Source: Acidobacteriaceae bacterium | GTDB taxonomy: Bacteria; Acidobacteriota; Vicinamibacteria; Vicinamibacterales; CAVVIG01 | Length of the DNA stretch: 9,998 nucleotides | Reading direction: 5' to 3' | NCBI GenBank assembly: GCA_031274845.1 | Contig: JAISPN010000296.1 | Span: forward strand, 1-9,998 | In this document: positions 1 through 6,431 of the stretch, piece by piece | Position numbering within the stretch: the stretch's first letter is position 1 | Layout of the letters: each line of letters begins with the position of its first letter | Position numbers and translations under genes: made by a program | Notes under the pieces: model-generated | Database searches by the model: none | What the model was told of the DNA's origin: nothing | Seen by the model: only the letters and a program-made list of their open reading frames with translations

Positions 1-303
1 AATGCCGCACGCTTCGAGGCTGTCGAGATACAGCTGCTGCACATCGTCGGGCGCCGGCTTCAGGATCACCTGAAACTGGTGGTGCTTGAACAGGCGATTC
101 GGGTTCTCGCCGAAGCGGCCGTCCGCGGGACGGCGGGACGGCTGCACGTAGGCAACGTTCCAGTGCTCGGGCCCGAGCACGCGCAGAAAGGTTTCCGGGT
201 GCATCGTGCCGGCGCCAACCTCGATATCAAGCGGCTGTTGCAGCGTGCATCCACGGGAGGCCCAGAATTCGGAAAGCTTCAGGATGAGATTCTGAAAAGT
301 CAT
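1..303 (-). CDS. glyQ: Glycyl-tRNA synthetase alpha subunit, N-terminal third (partial)
   Basis: This subunit carries the class II catalytic core of the bacterial alpha2beta2 glycyl-tRNA synthetase, which charges tRNA-Gly in the cytoplasm. The first 101 codons are present; the gene leaves the window at base 1 on a codon boundary. A full GlyQ has roughly 300 residues. Recognition rests on family-invariant stretches: GCTLQQPLDIEVGAGT (residues 18-33), then HPETFLRVLGPE (35-46), then YVQPSRRPADGRFGENPNR (52-70), which closely follow the E. coli protein. The ATG start lies 17 bp after the recO stop and gives the normal N-terminus (MTFQNLILKLSEFW). No Shine-Dalgarno sequence precedes it. The beta subunit gene glyS would be expected next, beyond the left edge. 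The identification is very secure. Confidence 0.97.
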   Translation of the reverse strand, partial: MTFQNLILKLSEFWASRGCTLQQPLDIEVGAGTMHPETFLRVLGPEHWNVAYVQPSRRPADGRFGENPNRLFKHHQFQVILKPAPDDVQQLYLDSLEACGI

Positions 304-320
304 CGTCTAGAGAGATACCG

Positions 321-965
321 TCAGTGTCGTCCGATGTCGCGCAAGACGCGCGCCGACTTCAACTCTTTTTCAAGGTGCGCGGCGATCTGCGCGCGATGCG
401 CGCGTTCGAGTTCGAGCAGCACGCGCGTGGGCGCGGGCACGTCAGCCAACCCGCGCGGACTGCTCAAGCGCGCAGCGTCGAGAAACCGGCGCGCGTCGAG
501 CGAGGTGCGCGGATCGGTGTGATACACCCCTTGCAACCGCAGCAGCCAGTACTCGAAGTAGCGCGCCAGCGGCTCAATCGGCACGCCGGTCGCCATCGCC
601 TCCACCATCGACTCGCCAAGCCGGAACAACGGTTCGCTCGGGTCGTTCTCGAGCGCGCACTCGTCAATCAGCTCCGCGAAGTACCCCACATACCCAAGCG
701 CCTCGCCGTCAACCGCCGACAGCGGCGACCGCGTTGGCGCCACGTCCTGCAGAAACACCAGATCGCGGCGCTCCTGCTCCCGGTAGGTGACGCGGCCGCA
801 CGTCATCGGCTCCAGCGCGCCGCCAAACCGCCGCCGGCTCTGTCGCGCATTCTTGGCCACGCCACGTTTCTTGCCCCGATCGCGCGTCAAAAAGACCACC
901 AGCCGGTCCGATTCCCCCAGCGAATAGGTGCGCAGAATCAGCGCGTCGGTCGCAAACAACGGCAC
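321..965 (-). CDS. recO: DNA repair protein RecO, short form without zinc finger
   Basis: RecO works with RecF and RecR to load RecA onto SSB-coated single-stranded DNA during gap repair and also anneals strands. The N-terminal OB fold is recognisable (residues 4-75: TDALILRTYSLGESDRLVVF, then LTRDRGKKRGVAKNARQSRR). An alpha-helical region follows, with the family-typical YFAELIDECALEND (95-108) and LFRLGE (113-118). At 214 residues it is shorter than the usual 240-250. The CxxC...CxxC zinc-finger segment that many RecO proteins carry after the YFEYWLLRLQGVY helix (136-148) is absent; the only cysteines are C56 and C103. The start is GTG, with an in-frame TAG only five codons upstream, so there is little room for another. 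It lies 30 bp after era and 17 bp before glyQ, the classic era-recO-glyQ order. No clear ribosome-binding site is seen. Confidence 0.93.
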   Translation of the reverse strand: MPLFATDALILRTYSLGESDRLVVFLTRDRGKKRGVAKNARQSRRRFGGALEPMTCGRVTYREQERRDLVFLQDVAPTRSPLSAVDGEALGYVGYFAELIDECALENDPSEPLFRLGESMVEAMATGVPIEPLARYFEYWLLRLQGVYHTDPRTSLDARRFLDAARLSSPRGLADVPAPTRVLLELERAHRAQIAAHLEKELKSARVLRDIGRH

Positions 966-995
966 GGTGTCACTGTACTACACGAGGCGCGGACG

Positions 996-1907
996 CTATT
1001 CGAGGTCTCGCATCCGTGGCGAGACGCCGATGTCCTGCAGAATGCGGTCGTCCTCCCGCCAGTCGGACTTGACCGAGACGTGTAGATCGAGAAACACCTT
1101 GGTCTGAAAGAAGCGTTCGAGTTCCTCCCGCGCCGCCGTCCCGATCTGCTTCACCATCGCGCCGCCGCGTCCGACGACGATGGCTTTCTGTGAGTCGCGG
1201 TCGACGAGGATCGTGCAGTACATCTTCAGGAGACCGCCGTCACTCGCCGGCTCCTCGAAGCGATCGACGACCACCGCGCTTGAAAACGGCAGCTCGGCGT
1301 GCGTCAGTTGCAGCAGCTTCTCGCGCACGACCTCCGCGGCAATCACGCGTTCCGGCTGGTCGGTCAGGTAATCGTCCGGGTAAAGCGCGGGCCCTTCAGG
1401 CAAGCGCGCCACGATCGCCTGTTCGAGCCGGTCGACGCTCTCGCCGGTCAGCGCGGACACCGGGATGATCTCGGCGAAGATCCCTTCCTGCCAGAAGCGA
1501 TCGATGATCGGCAGCAGCCGGGATTTCCTGATGAGATCGATCTTGTTCAGGACGAGAAAAATCGGCACGTCCTTCACCTTCCGGACCAGATCGAGGACGT
1601 ACTCGTCGCCTTTCCCGATCCGCTCCGACGCGTCGAGCACGACGCCAAGCACGTCCACGCTGCGAAACGTGTCGAGCGCGACGTCGACCATCCGCACGTT
1701 CATGCGATGCATCGGCCGGTGAATCCCCGGTGTATCGAGAAACACCATCTGCGCGCCAGGCACGTTCTTGACGCCGAGAATGCGCGTGCGCGTGGTTTGC
1801 GGCTTGTCTGACACGATGGCGATCTTCGTGCCGATGATCTGATTGAGGAGCGTCGACTTGCCGGCGTTCGGCCGGCCGACGAGCGAGATGAACCCCGATT
1901 TCACCAC
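996..1907 (-). CDS. era: GTPase Era
   Basis: Era is an essential GTPase that binds the 3' end of 16S rRNA and assists 30S subunit maturation. All G motifs are intact: G1 GRPNAGKS (residues 11-18), G2 region QTTR (37-40), G3 DTPG (58-61), G4 NKID (121-124) and G5 SALTG (151-155). The C-terminal KH RNA-binding domain has its GxxG loop as GRGG (246-249), followed by MVKQIG. The length of 303 aa matches E. coli Era (301). Two consecutive GTG codons could start it. The first (base 1907) sits 9 nt after a GGAAGG Shine-Dalgarno and overlaps the upstream corC-type gene by 7 bp. The second (1904) would form a GTGA stop/start overlap of 4 bp. I favour the first because of the ribosome-binding site. Translational coupling to the upstream gene is likely in either case. 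Confidence 0.98.
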   Translation of the reverse strand: MVKSGFISLVGRPNAGKSTLLNQIIGTKIAIVSDKPQTTRTRILGVKNVPGAQMVFLDTPGIHRPMHRMNVRMVDVALDTFRSVDVLGVVLDASERIGKGDEYVLDLVRKVKDVPIFLVLNKIDLIRKSRLLPIIDRFWQEGIFAEIIPVSALTGESVDRLEQAIVARLPEGPALYPDDYLTDQPERVIAAEVVREKLLQLTHAELPFSSAVVVDRFEEPASDGGLLKMYCTILVDRDSQKAIVVGRGGAMVKQIGTAAREELERFFQTKVFLDLHVSVKSDWREDDRILQDIGVSPRMRDLE

Positions 1908-3148
1908 GCACGCTCGCCTTCCGCGGTGATGTCGCTTCTGGTAATGCGGACCTTGTTGATGCGGCGACGGTTGACGTCCAGCACTTCGACGTGCACGCCG
2001 TCGATGTCGACCCGCTCGCCCACCGTCGGCACGCGCCCCAGGTGCGCGAGCAAAAAGCCCCCCACGGTTTCAAACCCTTCGCGATCGATCTCGACACCGA
2101 GCCGTTGCGATACTTCGTCGATATCGACGTTCCCGTTCAACACGTAGCTTCCATTCCCCTCATCGACAATCGGCTCCGCCTCGAGATCGTATTCGTCCCG
2201 GATTTCACCCACGAGCTCTTCGAGCATGTCCTCAATCGTCACAAGACCAGCCGTGCCGCCATATTCGTCCACGACGACCGCGATCTGAATCCGCTGACGC
2301 TGGAACTGCCGGAGCAGTTCAGGAATCCGCTTGCTCTCGGGGACGACCACCGCCGGGCGCAGCAACGTGCGCAGCGGACGCTCGTCGTTGCGGCTGTCGA
2401 GCGGCACGACGTCCTTGACGAACACGAACCCGGCGATGTTGTCGAGGCTGTCGCGATAGACCGGAAAGCGCGAGTACTCCTGCTCGCGGAACAGGCCGCG
2501 CAGATCGCCAATCGTCGCATCCTCGCGGATCCCGACGATATCCGGACGCGGCGTCATGATCTCGCGCACCAGCGTGTCGCCAAAGTCGACGATGCTCTGG
2601 AGCAGCCGCCGCTCTTCGCCTTCCGTCGCCACCGTCGCGTCGGCGTCGTGACTGTCCGTGGGTGTGGCGCCGCTTGCGACTTGCGTCTCCGGCGTGGGTG
2701 CCGGCGCGTTCCGGCTATACCGTCCACCCACGCGCGTCGTCCAGTGCGAGAGCGGCGCGAACACCCGCGCAATCGGACTGAACGACGGCAGCAGGATTTC
2801 GAGCACGCGTTCGGGATCGCGTCCGATGATGAGCAGCGGCAGCAGCAGTTCGAACACCGCGACGAAGAGACCGGCGACGGCCAAGACCAGCAGAAACTTC
2901 GGCACGCTCGAAAGACCAACCGTGCGCGCCATGAGCGCCGTGGCGAGCATGTTCACGAAGCCGAGCAACAGACGGACCGGCGTGAAGAGCAGGATCGGTT
3001 CATCCAGATAGACATCGAGTTCGCCCGGACGATCGCTCCGCTCCGCCAGAAGACGCAGCGACAACCGCATCAGCGATGAGAAGGCTGACCCAATCGCCCC
3101 GAGGTACACCGCGAGGCACCCGAGCAGAAATATCGCAAGCGGGATCAT
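1901..3148 (-). CDS. CorC/HlyC (CNNM-like) membrane protein with CBS pair
   Basis: This is a 415-residue protein of the CorC/HlyC (YbeX, YhdP, CNNM-related) family, linked to Mg2+/Co2+ efflux or homeostasis. The N-terminus holds about three hydrophobic segments (roughly residues 3-25, 53-77 and 84-108) corresponding to the CNNM/DUF21 domain. A low-complexity Ala/Thr/Pro linker follows (147-175), then LVREIMTPRPDIVGI (193-207), which opens a CBS-domain pair (about 195-322). The second CBS carries the family hallmark VVDEYGGTAGLVTIEDMLEE (292-311). A C-terminal CorC_HlyC nucleotide-binding-like domain spans about 333-408. The membrane domain is divergent: the usual FSxxETAL, GNxxVN and GExxPK motifs appear as AIGSAF, GFVN and FELLLP. 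The gene follows ybeY with an ATGA 4-bp overlap and overlaps era, so coupled translation is likely. The order phoH-ybeY-corC matches proteobacteria. Family assignment is secure; transport activity is uncertain. Confidence 0.9.
   Translation of the reverse strand: MIPLAIFLLGCLAVYLGAIGSAFSSLMRLSLRLLAERSDRPGELDVYLDEPILLFTPVRLLLGFVNMLATALMARTVGLSSVPKFLLVLAVAGLFVAVFELLLPLLIIGRDPERVLEILLPSFSPIARVFAPLSHWTTRVGGRYSRNAPAPTPETQVASGATPTDSHDADATVATEGEERRLLQSIVDFGDTLVREIMTPRPDIVGIREDATIGDLRGLFREQEYSRFPVYRDSLDNIAGFVFVKDVVPLDSRNDERPLRTLLRPAVVVPESKRIPELLRQFQRQRIQIAVVVDEYGGTAGLVTIEDMLEELVGEIRDEYDLEAEPIVDEGNGSYVLNGNVDIDEVSQRLGVEIDREGFETVGGFLLAHLGRVPTVGERVDIDGVHVEVLDVNRRRINKVRITRSDITAEGERAW
1917..1922 (-). promoter_or_regulatory. 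Shine-Dalgarno site for era
   Basis: Read on the minus strand this is GGAAGG, 9 nt before the GTG at 1907 and 12 nt before the alternative GTG at 1904. It lies inside the 3' end of the upstream CorC-type coding sequence. It favours the outer GTG as the era start. It is one of only two convincing ribosome-binding sites among the twelve starts in the window. Confidence 0.6.
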
Positions 3149-3642
3149 CGTCGTTCGATCAGCCCTTCACGCAGCCCACCCTTGCGGCGCAGGCGGCGCT
3201 CGACACGGGCCATCTGCCCGGTATCCTGTTCATGATCGTAACCGAGAAGGTGCAGAAGCCCGTGTAACGCCAGCACGCGCAATTCGGTCGGCTCGTCGTG
3301 CCCGATCGCGCGCGCCTGACGCCGGGCCACCCCGACCGCAATCACGATATCGCCAAGGATCTTCGCGCCAGCGCCTGTTGTCTTGCTCAGCGGGGGCGTG
3401 TCCAGCTCAGGCGTGTTCGATGCCGAGGGAAACGAGAGGACATCTGTCGGTTTGTCGATGCCGCGATAGGTGCGATTGAGCGTGCGGCTGCGGCGATCGC
3501 TGACGAGCGCAATGTGGACCGTGCCGCGCGCGCGCGACGGCGCCACCGCCTGAAGCCAGCGGGCCAGTGAGCGGCCCACGGGATGCCCCTCCTCGTCGGA
3601 GACAGCCACCCGCAGCCGCGGTCGTTGGGAATCAGGGGCCAC
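3145..3642 (-). CDS. ybeY: Endoribonuclease / rRNA maturation factor YbeY
   Basis: YbeY is a metal-dependent RNase involved in 16S rRNA 3'-end maturation and ribosome quality control. The zinc-binding signature is complete: HGLLHLLGYDH (residues 127-137) supplies H127, H131 and H137. Upstream are the family's RGIDKPTDVLSFP (60-72) and LGDIVIA (96-102). The length of 165 aa is close to the 155 of E. coli. The C-terminal tail after the zinc site is notably Arg-rich (146-165), which could aid RNA contact; that is inference. The start is GTG, three bases after the phoH stop, with no recognisable Shine-Dalgarno, so initiation probably depends on ribosomes finishing phoH. Its stop overlaps the next start as ATGA. 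The neighbours phoH (upstream) and era (two genes downstream) act in the same process. Confidence 0.97.
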   Translation of the reverse strand: MAPDSQRPRLRVAVSDEEGHPVGRSLARWLQAVAPSRARGTVHIALVSDRRSRTLNRTYRGIDKPTDVLSFPSASNTPELDTPPLSKTTGAGAKILGDIVIAVGVARRQARAIGHDEPTELRVLALHGLLHLLGYDHEQDTGQMARVERRLRRKGGLREGLIERR

Positions 3643-3645
3643 CAG

Positions 3646-4644
3646 CTACTCGCGTGCCGGCGCGACAGCCGGAATGGGAACGTCCGGCGGTCGTGCCGGC
3701 GCGGCGGAATACGCTTCGTACGCTTTCACAATCTGTTGCACGAGCTTATGGCGGACGACATCGCGTTCGTCGAAGCGGACGATTTCGATCCCGTCAATGC
3801 CGTTCACCACCTGCAACGCTTCGATGAGCCCCGACTTTCGGCCGGTGGGCAGATCGATCTGCGTCACGTCGCCGGTGACGACCGCCTTTGCGCCAAACCC
3901 GAGGCGCGTCAGGAACATCTTCATCTGCTCGGTCGTCGTGTTCTGCGCTTCGTCGAGGATGACGAACGAATCGTTCAACGTCCGCCCGCGCATGAACGCG
4001 ATCGGCGCAATCTCAATCGTTCCTCGCTCGATGTACCGCGCGACGCGTTCGGCATCGAGCATGTCGTAGAGCGCGTCGTACAACGGCCGCAAATACGGAT
4101 TCACTTTCTCCTGCAGATCGCCGGGCAGAAACCCGAGCTTCTCGCCCGCTTCCACCGCCGGCCGCGCCAAAATGATGCGGCTCACTTTCTTCGAGACGAG
4201 AAACGCGACCGCTTGCGCCATCGCGAGATACGTCTTCCCGGTTCCCGCCGGGCCGACGCCAAACACGATGTCGTGCGCCTCGATGGCTTCGAGGTACTTG
4301 CGCTGCATCAGCGTCTTCGGCGCGACGCGACGCTTCCCCGCTGTCGTGAGACCTCCCTTGAGGAAATGCCCCTGCACGTCGGCATCCGCGTCACGCGCGA
4401 CGAGATCCGCCGCGACCTTGACGTCGCTTGCCGACGGCGTATAGCCCTCACGCGCAAGCGCCGTCAACTCGTGCACGATCCGCTCGACACGCTCCGGTCC
4501 GGGCGGCGCTCCTTCGACGAGGAGCTGGTTGCCCTGCGTCTTGATGCGGACTTTGAACAACGACTCGAAGTACTTGAGGTTCTCGTCGTACGCGCCAAAG
4601 AACGTCGGGACCTGCGCTTCCGGAACGCTGATGCTGCGCGACAT
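3646..4644 (-). CDS. ybeZ: PhoH-family ATPase (YbeZ-like)
   Basis: This is a PhoH/YbeZ-type P-loop ATPase thought to act with YbeY in RNA metabolism and ribosome maturation. The N-terminal region (about 1-70) resembles the small KH-like domain of long PhoH proteins. The ATPase domain follows, with Walker A GPAGTGKT (131-138), ARPAVEAGEKLGFLPGD (160-176), and Walker B FVILDEAQN (227-235) with TTTEQMKMFLTR directly after. Then come VVTGDVTQIDLP (255-266) and the C-terminal RHKLVQQIVKAYE (298-310), all typical. The length of 332 aa is normal. The last ~20 residues are Ala/Pro-rich and probably disordered. The ATG lies 3 bp after the aspS stop; no ribosome-binding site is visible. It is separated from ybeY by only 3 bp, supporting co-translation. 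The phoH symbol is also used for this family. Confidence 0.96.
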   Translation of the reverse strand: MSRSISVPEAQVPTFFGAYDENLKYFESLFKVRIKTQGNQLLVEGAPPGPERVERIVHELTALAREGYTPSASDVKVAADLVARDADADVQGHFLKGGLTTAGKRRVAPKTLMQRKYLEAIEAHDIVFGVGPAGTGKTYLAMAQAVAFLVSKKVSRIILARPAVEAGEKLGFLPGDLQEKVNPYLRPLYDALYDMLDAERVARYIERGTIEIAPIAFMRGRTLNDSFVILDEAQNTTTEQMKMFLTRLGFGAKAVVTGDVTQIDLPTGRKSGLIEALQVVNGIDGIEIVRFDERDVVRHKLVQQIVKAYEAYSAAPARPPDVPIPAVAPARE

Positions 4645-4647
4645 ACG

Positions 4648-6411
4648 TTATTTCTGCGTGCGGATGTGCAGTTCGCGCAACTGCTTCGCATCGACCGGCG
4701 ACGGCGCGCTTGCCATCAGGTCGACCGCCGTCGCGGTCTTCGGGAACGCGATGACCTCGCGAATCGACGACTCGTTTGCCAGAAGCGCCACGATGCGATC
4801 GAGACCGAGCGCGATGCCGCCGTGCGGCGGCGTGCCGTACTCAAGCGCTTCGAGGAAGAAGCCGAAACGGAGCTTCGCTTCCTCGTCGCTAATCCCCAGA
4901 CGCTGAAAGATGCGCGCCTGAAGCGCCGCATCATGAATCCGGATGCTGCCACCGCCAATCTCGCTGCCGTTCAGCACCAGATCGTACGCCTTCGCGCGGA
5001 CCGACCCCGGGTCCAGTTCGAGCTTGTCGAGATCGGCATCCGCCGGCGACGTGAAGGGATGGTGCATCGAGAACCAACGCCCATCGTCGCCGTTCCATTC
5101 GAGCAGCGGAAAATCGGTGACCCACAGGAACGAGAACTGCTCGGGGTTGAGCAAGTTCTCGCGCTTCGCAATCGCCAGCCGGAGTTGACCGAGCAGCTTC
5201 GATGTCTGCTCGGGCGCGCCGCCAGCGAGCAGCAACAGGTCGTCGCTCGTCGCCTGACCGAGCCGGATCGCCTCGCGCAGTTCGCCTTCGGTCAGCGCCT
5301 TCACGGAACTGGTGGGCGGCTCGCCCGGACGCACCCAGATGAGGCCGCCAAATCCAATCTGCTTCGCCTGCTCGACGATGCCGTCGATTTGATTGCGCGT
5401 GTACTTGTTGCCGCCCGGCACCACGATGCCGCGGATGACGCCGCCGTCGGTGACGATCTGCTTGAAGACGCGGAATGCGGACTCGGCAAACGCCGTCGAG
5501 ACCTCGACGATCTCCAGACCGCAGCGCAGATCCGGCTTGTCCGATCCGTACCGCGCCATCGCTTCGGCGTACGGCATCCGGCGGAACGGCGTTTCAATCT
5601 GATGACCGCTGATGTCGAACACACGCTGAATGAGCGGCTCGATAAGATCGAAGATCTGCGTCTCGGACGCGAACGACATCTCGACGTCGACCTGCGTGAA
5701 CTCGGGCTGACGATCGGCGCGCAGATCTTCGTCGCGGAAGCAGCGCGTGATCTGGAAGTAGCGATCGGTGCCGCCAATCATCAGGATCTGCTTGAAGATC
5801 TGCGGCGACTGCGGCAGCGCGTAGAACTCGCCAGCATGGACGCGGCTTGGCACCAGGTAATCGCGCGCCCCTTCCGGCGTCGACTTCGTCAGGATGGGTG
5901 TTTCGATTTCCCAGAAGCCGTGCTCGTCGAAGTACTTCCGGATGCCAAGCGCGATCTTGTGCCGCAAGCCGATATTCGACTGGAGCCTCGGGCGGCGCAG
6001 ATCGAGGTAGCGATACCGCAAGCGGACGTCCTCGGAGACCGGCGTATCCTCGGCAATCTGGAACGGCGGCGTCTTCGCTTCGTTCAGCAACCGGAACTCG
6101 CGCGCGACGACCTCAACCTCGCCGGTCGCAATCTTCGCGTTCACGGTATCCGGCGAACGGCGTTGCACCGCGCCCGTCACGCCAACGACGAACTCGGGAC
6201 GCAACCGCTTCGCCACCGCCAGCAGCGCCTCCTCGTCGCGCACCACGACCTGCGAAATGCCATGACGATCGCGCAGATCGATAAACAGCACGCCGCCCAG
6301 GTCGCGCACGCGGTGCACCCAGCCCAGCAGCACCACATCGGCGCCCACGTGCTCAGGACGCAGCGCGCCGCAGGTGTGCGTTCGTTTCCAGTCTCCTAAC
6401 TGTTCTCCCAT
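4648..6411 (-). CDS. aspS: Aspartyl-tRNA synthetase
   Basis: This class IIb synthetase charges tRNA-Asp in the cytoplasm. An N-terminal OB anticodon-binding domain (about 9-115) contains GWVHRVRDLGGVLFIDLRDR (30-49). The catalytic core has motif 1 around 150-188 with STPEGARDYLVPSR, YALPQSPQIFKQ (197-208), motif 2 FRDEDLRADRQPEFTQ (225-240), and motif 3 GIALGLDR (532-539). The bacterial GAD insertion occupies roughly 300-420. The length of 587 aa matches bacterial AspRS. Leu38, at the position where relaxed (tRNA-Asp plus tRNA-Asn) enzymes often carry His, suggests a discriminating enzyme. The ATG at 6411 has an AAGGA site 7 nt upstream. The only TTA, CTA or TCA codon in the gene after the start region is TTA at codon 5. 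It follows hisS by 20 bp, a common pairing, and precedes phoH by 3 bp. Confidence 0.98.
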   Translation of the reverse strand: MGEQLGDWKRTHTCGALRPEHVGADVVLLGWVHRVRDLGGVLFIDLRDRHGISQVVVRDEEALLAVAKRLRPEFVVGVTGAVQRRSPDTVNAKIATGEVEVVAREFRLLNEAKTPPFQIAEDTPVSEDVRLRYRYLDLRRPRLQSNIGLRHKIALGIRKYFDEHGFWEIETPILTKSTPEGARDYLVPSRVHAGEFYALPQSPQIFKQILMIGGTDRYFQITRCFRDEDLRADRQPEFTQVDVEMSFASETQIFDLIEPLIQRVFDISGHQIETPFRRMPYAEAMARYGSDKPDLRCGLEIVEVSTAFAESAFRVFKQIVTDGGVIRGIVVPGGNKYTRNQIDGIVEQAKQIGFGGLIWVRPGEPPTSSVKALTEGELREAIRLGQATSDDLLLLAGGAPEQTSKLLGQLRLAIAKRENLLNPEQFSFLWVTDFPLLEWNGDDGRWFSMHHPFTSPADADLDKLELDPGSVRAKAYDLVLNGSEIGGGSIRIHDAALQARIFQRLGISDEEAKLRFGFFLEALEYGTPPHGGIALGLDRIVALLANESSIREVIAFPKTATAVDLMASAPSPVDAKQLRELHIRTQK

Positions 6412-6418
6412 GCCCGAT

Positions 6419-6424
6419 TCCTTC
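6419..6424 (-). promoter_or_regulatory. Shine-Dalgarno site for aspS
   Basis: On the minus strand this reads GAAGGA, ending 7 nt before the aspS ATG. It lies in the 20-bp gap after the hisS stop. The spacing is close to ideal. It stands out because most neighbouring starts have no such site. Confidence 0.65.
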
Positions 6425-6431
6425 GCCCTCG

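Noticed and set aside
324..1085. 253-codon plus-strand frame opposite recO and the end of era
   Set aside because: Complementary-phase shadow of recO and era, which are both strongly identified on the other strand.
1991..3079. 362-codon plus-strand frame opposite the CorC-type gene
   Set aside because: It is in exact complementary phase with the minus-strand gene; the translation is a low-complexity His/Arg/Gln-rich shadow.
3583..6399. 938-codon open frame on the plus strand opposite ybeY, phoH and aspS
   Set aside because: Its codons are exactly complementary to the codons of the real genes, which happen to share the same phase. Stops in it would require TTA, CTA or TCA in those genes, and such codons are rare in this GC-rich genome. 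The translation is Arg/Leu/Asp-rich without any domain, and it ends at the one TTA codon of aspS.
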